This document shows positions 59,602-64,000 of a stretch of DNA of 64,000 bases, one piece after another. The notes under the pieces were generated by a model. That model did not search any database, was not told the DNA's origin, and saw only the letters and a program-made list of their open reading frames with translations. The stretch spans positions 29,740 to 93,739 of the forward strand of contig JAHBMJ010002750.1 of assembly GCA_018398765.1 (NCBI GenBank), given 5' to 3'. How positions within the stretch are numbered: the stretch's first letter is position 1; each line of letters opens with the position of its first letter. Origin of the DNA: Chromera velia. Lineage: Eukaryota > Sar > Chromeraceae. The translations under genes were made by a program, and so were the position numbers.

Positions 59602-62383
59602 TCAAAAAAAGGAACCACACGACCAAACTGAGATCGGGATTCAAAGCGTCTGACACTGTGTGCAGCTGGTCAAAAGTTGACCCTTTCTCTGAAGTGTCGC
59701 AAAACTGTCACCCAGTGGCACAAGGAGATACCACGGTTTTGTCGAGGGCTCAGAATCGCTGGGAGTGGTCCTCACATTGCTTTTGGGACGATCTGTTTCT
59801 TTCTTTGAGAGTCGGAGAGGTGATCTGTCATGCATTTCAAAATTGCGTTCTGCTCATTTCTGCTCGAAACGAAAAGGCTTGAAGATGTTCTTGAAGTCTG
59901 TTGAAGTGTTGTTCAAGAAAAGGCTGAAGCCCTTGTTCAGTCTGCCTGGGTATGGGGAAGCATGCAAAACTTAATTGAGTTTCGAATTCGGCGCTTAATT
60001 TTTCATGATTTTTCGAGGGTTATGTGCCGGGGCCCAGGGCCTCGGTTCTTGTCTACCACCTGTTCAGAAATTATTTTCATACTTTCATCTAGTATATAAC
60101 TCCTGAACAAGAGTTTATACAAAGCTCATACTTTATGAATAAACACTAAATCTATAAAGTCACACAGAGTGTTTACTTGAGTATCTTATTCATTGTATAT
60201 ACATACACTCATAAGACACTATATTTATTTGTGTTTTTCAAAAAACATAGAATTTTTTTGAAAGAAAAAAAAAAAATTCCTAGGTTTTTTGTCATTCAAA
60301 AGTTTCTCAACCCGCGTATATAGAGCAAATCATATTTTATAGACCCGGCATTCAACAACTGACTATTTAACTTTTTTATAGCCTCCTTTCTGAACAACTT
60401 TCAAAATAAAAAGTAATTAAAAAAAAATAATTTCTGAACAAGTGGTAGATCTGTACTATCCCCGCGACCTGGCTTAAGGGGTAATGCGCCCAACTTTGAC
60501 ACCCATCCGTCATGCAATACAACAGCTCCGTGCGACTCCCCCGCGAAACTGAACTTGACCATGAAAAAAGCCCAAACGTGCCCCTCAAGCGTATTCAAGC
60601 GTAAACATCGGGGCCGCACAGCATGAGATCCGCAGGAAATGACTGCATAAGTCAGACTGACCTGCAAGCATAAGCTAGCTATGATTTTCGATGACAAAAA
60701 AGAACTGCATGGTATTGGACAGACATAGCTGTAAATTCTCCTGTACATCTGGACTAGATGGAGGTAACAGGCCCACCAGTAAGTTTGAATTTGCAGTTAA
60801 TCCTGCGGCTGGCAGTCAACATCACATGAAGCAGCCTGAGCCAGCCTCGCTCATGCGTAAGCACACCATGCCAGAAGTGGAAGAGTTTGAGAAAAAATGC
60901 AGTTGTTAAACTATTTGCCAAATATTACGAAATGATGGTCCATCATTTAACAATCTGCTTTGCATGTTGTAACTTGCCGAATGCTAGACGCCCATTATGG
61001 GCCGATAGCGATGGCGTATGATGATGATGGTGATGATAAGGTTTAAAGCCGTGTTTAGCTAATCAAATGCCAGTGGGCTAATCAATTACTAGATTAATTA
61101 AATAGACCCTAGTATAAAACAGTAGAATCGATTGCTAGATCGATTGGCTTATATAAGCACAACACTTAAATAAAATTGTTATACTAAATCATCATACTTG
61201 ATTCAATTATATCTGCATGTTTAAAAAACTTAACATAACTTTAAAAATTGTAATGAAACTCCAAAACGTATTTAAAAATTTTGTTGGCTAATTTTGGTAG
61301 TATCTAGGGTAGTATGCTATAAGCGTATCACTAGGCGTATCATGCACCACAAAAAAAAAAGTAAACCCAAATGAACTTTAATCATTATTATTTGTTTTTT
61401 TTTGCAACGTATCTAACCCACAGTTGTGCAACGTCAAAACCACAGGTACGCAACACTTGAAACACAGTTGTTTACATATCACCTATAACATCGTCGGCTA
61501 AAAACAAACAAAAAAAAAATTGGCTTTCCATTTTTTTTTTGCTGTGATACGCCTAAATCATATAATCATTCAATGGTAAGTTATATTGATGAATTTGCAT
61601 GAGAAGAGAAGACAGACGTACATGTGACGGAAGCAAAGCTTGGGACACCTAGGACATTAGTTGGGACACACTCTGCTATAAAGCTGCAGCTATTCAGAAA
61701 CCGTCATCAAGCCTAGCCGTCAAATATGGTCTTAGACTGGGGAGAGAGAGAACTCAGCTAATCTGAGGACTTTCCACGTGTCACTGTGATCTAGACATGC
61801 CTCTTTCTACTTGTAGAACCTAGAAACATGGTTCCTCCCAGACAAACAGGTAACAAACAGAACATACAGAACTTAGAAAAGTTTGTTCAGGGAACTTGAA
61901 TTAAGGAAGGAAGGAAAGAAGGAAATTGTGCAATGAGAAAGGATTGACGCACAGGCAGGGAGAGAAGCACAGAGAGAGAAAGTGACAGAGGAGGGGAGAG
62001 AAGGAGAGGCCGAAAGGATTTGTCCCTGTTCCTCCCTCTCGACCACATGTTTGTGTTTGGCTTTGTTGACCTCTGTTTCTTCAAGTGCAACAACCAAGCA
62101 AAGGGTGTCTGTCGGCCAATTAATCAACCAGAAAGAGAGCTTTTTATTGGAAAGAAAACAAAAATGGAGACGGCGAGAATTAAGTGAGTTCTCCCTGTCA
62201 ATCAATCACACATCCCTCCCTTCTTTCCTTCATTGTTCGACAAATAAGGCCCTCGGCCAGTCCCTGGAAGGAAAGCGCTTGGCAGGATGAGGAACCTTCC
62301 AAACACATCAGATCCGAATGAAGAGGAGAGGACAGGAGCACTTGGGAGAGTGATGTGGTGCAATGTGGTGAGATGAGATCTGG
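59602..62383. other. AT-rich region without genes
   Basis: No supportable coding sequence. The sequence is strongly AT-rich at 60060-60440 and 61050-61570. A possible small inverted-repeat element lies at about 61330-61560 (see its own entry). Purine-rich GGAA/GAGA sequence lies near 61900-62010. Confidence 0.6.
61330..61560. mobile_element. Possible small inverted-repeat (MITE-like) element
   Basis: The left end taggcgtatcatgcaccac followed by A10 matches, in reverse complement, the right end T10 followed by gctgtgatacgccta (about 61533-61557). The two ends are about 200 bases apart, with AT-rich sequence between and a second aggcgtatca-like copy just outside the left end. No target duplication could be confirmed. 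Confidence 0.4.
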
Positions 62384-62398
62384 GTGGGTGGGTGGGGT

Positions 62399-62716
62399 CC
62401 TTCAATCCAATCATTTGGATCATTCGTTCATCCTTCAATCCAATCATTTGGATCATTCATTCATCCTTTAATCCAATCATTCGGATCATTCATTCATCCT
62501 TCCATCCAATCATTTGGATCATTCATTCATCCTTCAATCCAATCATTTAGATCATTCATTCATCCTTCCATCCAATCATTTGGATCATTCATTCATCCTT
62601 CAATCCAATCATTCGGATCATTCATTCATCTTCCATCCAATCATTTGGATCATTCATTCATCCTTCAATCCAATCATTTGGATCATTCATTCATCTTCCA
62701 TCCAATTATTTGGACG
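62399..62716 (+). repeat. 33-bp minisatellite (about 10 units)
   Basis: Unit atccttcaatccaatcattt plus ggatcattcattc, 33 bases, repeated about ten times with a few T/C and A/C variants and two units of 32 bases (tcttccatcc). Because 33 is a multiple of three, the plus strand stays open as an 11-residue repeat (HPSIQSFGSFI), but no start, splice or codon evidence supports translation. Confidence 0.9.
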
Positions 62717-63239
62717 AGTTTTTTTCTTGTGTGTGCGTGCGTGCGAGCGAGCCTTAAAGTTTACATGTATTTTTGTGTGTGTCCAACATGTTGTCTTGTG
62801 TGACTGTTGAGTGCCGCATCCGTTCTTCTTCTGCTTGTTTGCGTGTTGAAGGAGAGAGGAGAGGAGAGGAGAGGAGAGCAGAGCAGAGATTCCTCTGAAG
62901 ACAATTGCCTACATAAAGAGGGGAAGGGTGACCGTAGGGTCCTCTCGATCCTTTCTTCGTGGCTCTCTCCGCATTGACTGCATGGACAATCACTCGGAAT
63001 TCCCATACAAAACTTCTTGGGTATACAGGCAGGGATCGATGCAAGAAGGGGTCACCTGCAAATATGTATGCAACAGTTCGCCGTGATTGAGACAAGCAGA
63101 ATGGATGTCTATTCAAGGTCAATTCTGCGGGGCAGAAACGGCACGAATGGTCAATTTTACAGCCAATACTGAATAATTGACACAAGAGAATCGAATGAGG
63201 CAAGTACCAAGGAACGTATGCAGGCTGGCACCAAGAAGG

Positions 63240-63343
63240 GCAGAAACGCAGCCAGGCAGACAGGAACAGACAAGACAGACACACAAGACAGACACACAAG
63301 ACAGACACACTGACAAACAGACAAACAAGCAGACAGACACATA

Positions 63344-63378
<35 letters not shown>

Positions 63379-63546
63379 TACACAAGACAGGCACACAGAC
63401 AGACAGACATACAAGCAGACAGACAGAAAGACAAATAGGCAGGCAGGCAAGTAGACAGGCAGGTAGGCAGACAGAAAAACAGACAGACAGGCAGACGGGC
63501 AGGCAGGCAGGCAGACAGGCAGGCAACTCAGCAAGTAGGCAAGTAA

Positions 63547-63579
<33 letters not shown>

Positions 63580-63755
63580 GAGATAGACAGACAGACACAC
63601 AGACACAAAAACAGACACACAAGATAGACAGACACACAAGACAGACAGACAGACATACAAAACAGACAAACAGACACACAGACAGACAGACAGACAGACA
63701 GACACACAGACAGACAGACAGACAGACAGACACACAAGATAGACACACACACACA

Positions 63756-63808
<53 letters not shown>

Positions 63809-64000
63809 GACAGACAGACAGACAAACAGACACACACATACACACACACACACACAAGACGGACAGACAGACAGACAGACAGACACACAGACAAACAGAG
63901 AGACAGACATACACACAAGACAGACAGACAGACAGACAGACAAGACAGACAGTCACACCAGACAGACAGTCACACTAGACAGACAGACACACACACAAGA
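63240..64000. repeat. (CAGA)n / (CA)n tetranucleotide and dinucleotide arrays
   Basis: About 760 bases composed almost wholly of ACAG, AGGC, ACAC and related units, running to the window end. All long open frames on the minus strand here (Cys/Leu/Ser strings) are artefacts. Confidence 0.95.

Noticed and set aside
62399-62716. Regular 33-bp repeats considered as a CRISPR array
   Set aside because: Units are directly contiguous with no spacers, and the DNA is eukaryotic.
63119-63956. Minus-strand ORFs of 142-274 codons made of Cys, Leu, Ser and Val
   Set aside because: They are translations of (CAGA)n/(CA)n arrays in every frame.

Overview
This is eukaryotic nuclear DNA. Coding sequence is split into many short exons with GT..AG introns and strong CAG acceptors, the introns are crowded with (TG)n, (AG)n and (TCAG)n microsatellites, and gene islands alternate with AT-rich repeat land. 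There are two assembly gaps (6503-6534 and 43750-44000). No operons, bacterial signals, rRNA, convincing tRNA or CRISPR were seen. The intron style, the ankyrin-rich gene content and the mix of mobile and virus-derived debris suggest a free-living alga or other protist. A chromerid such as Chromera velia is my best guess, by inference and not proven from the sequence.

Layout. 1-5032 (+): the 3' part of a Lys/Glu-rich gene of unknown function. 6902-11656 (-): a six-exon gene with ankyrin-like 'CPWD' repeats. 12586-14658 (+): an intronless, twice-frameshifted MYND zinc-finger gene. 16083-32000 is an accessory block made almost wholly of decayed parasites. It holds a dead D5-type primase-helicase (SF3) gene of large-DNA-virus/virophage type with broken companion ORFs (16.7-21.4 kb), a gag-like relic, a tyrosine-recombinase retroelement whose RT/RNase H (minus) and recombinase (plus) point away from a central palindrome of about 890 bp (26.4-31.1 kb), and a small element with 193-bp direct terminal repeats (31.3-32.0 kb). 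32328-42751 (+): a long multi-exon gene with an N-terminal alpha/beta-hydrolase. 43416-44046: a terminal-inverted-repeat element spanning the second gap. 44.5 kb (-): an ankyrin gene fragment. 46890-47216 (-): a small intact single-exon gene. 47840-55163 (+): a Misato/DML1 homologue. 56282-59601 (-): a two-exon ankyrin-repeat gene. From 59.6 kb to the end: AT-rich DNA, a 33-bp minisatellite and tetranucleotide arrays.

The intact genes look like ordinary, mutually unrelated housekeeping or lineage-specific genes. The most notable content is the fossil viral/retroelement block and the repeated association of microsatellites with 5' splice sites. All exon models were made by eye from frame, splice dinucleotides and phase, so boundaries given as approximate should be checked against RNA data.
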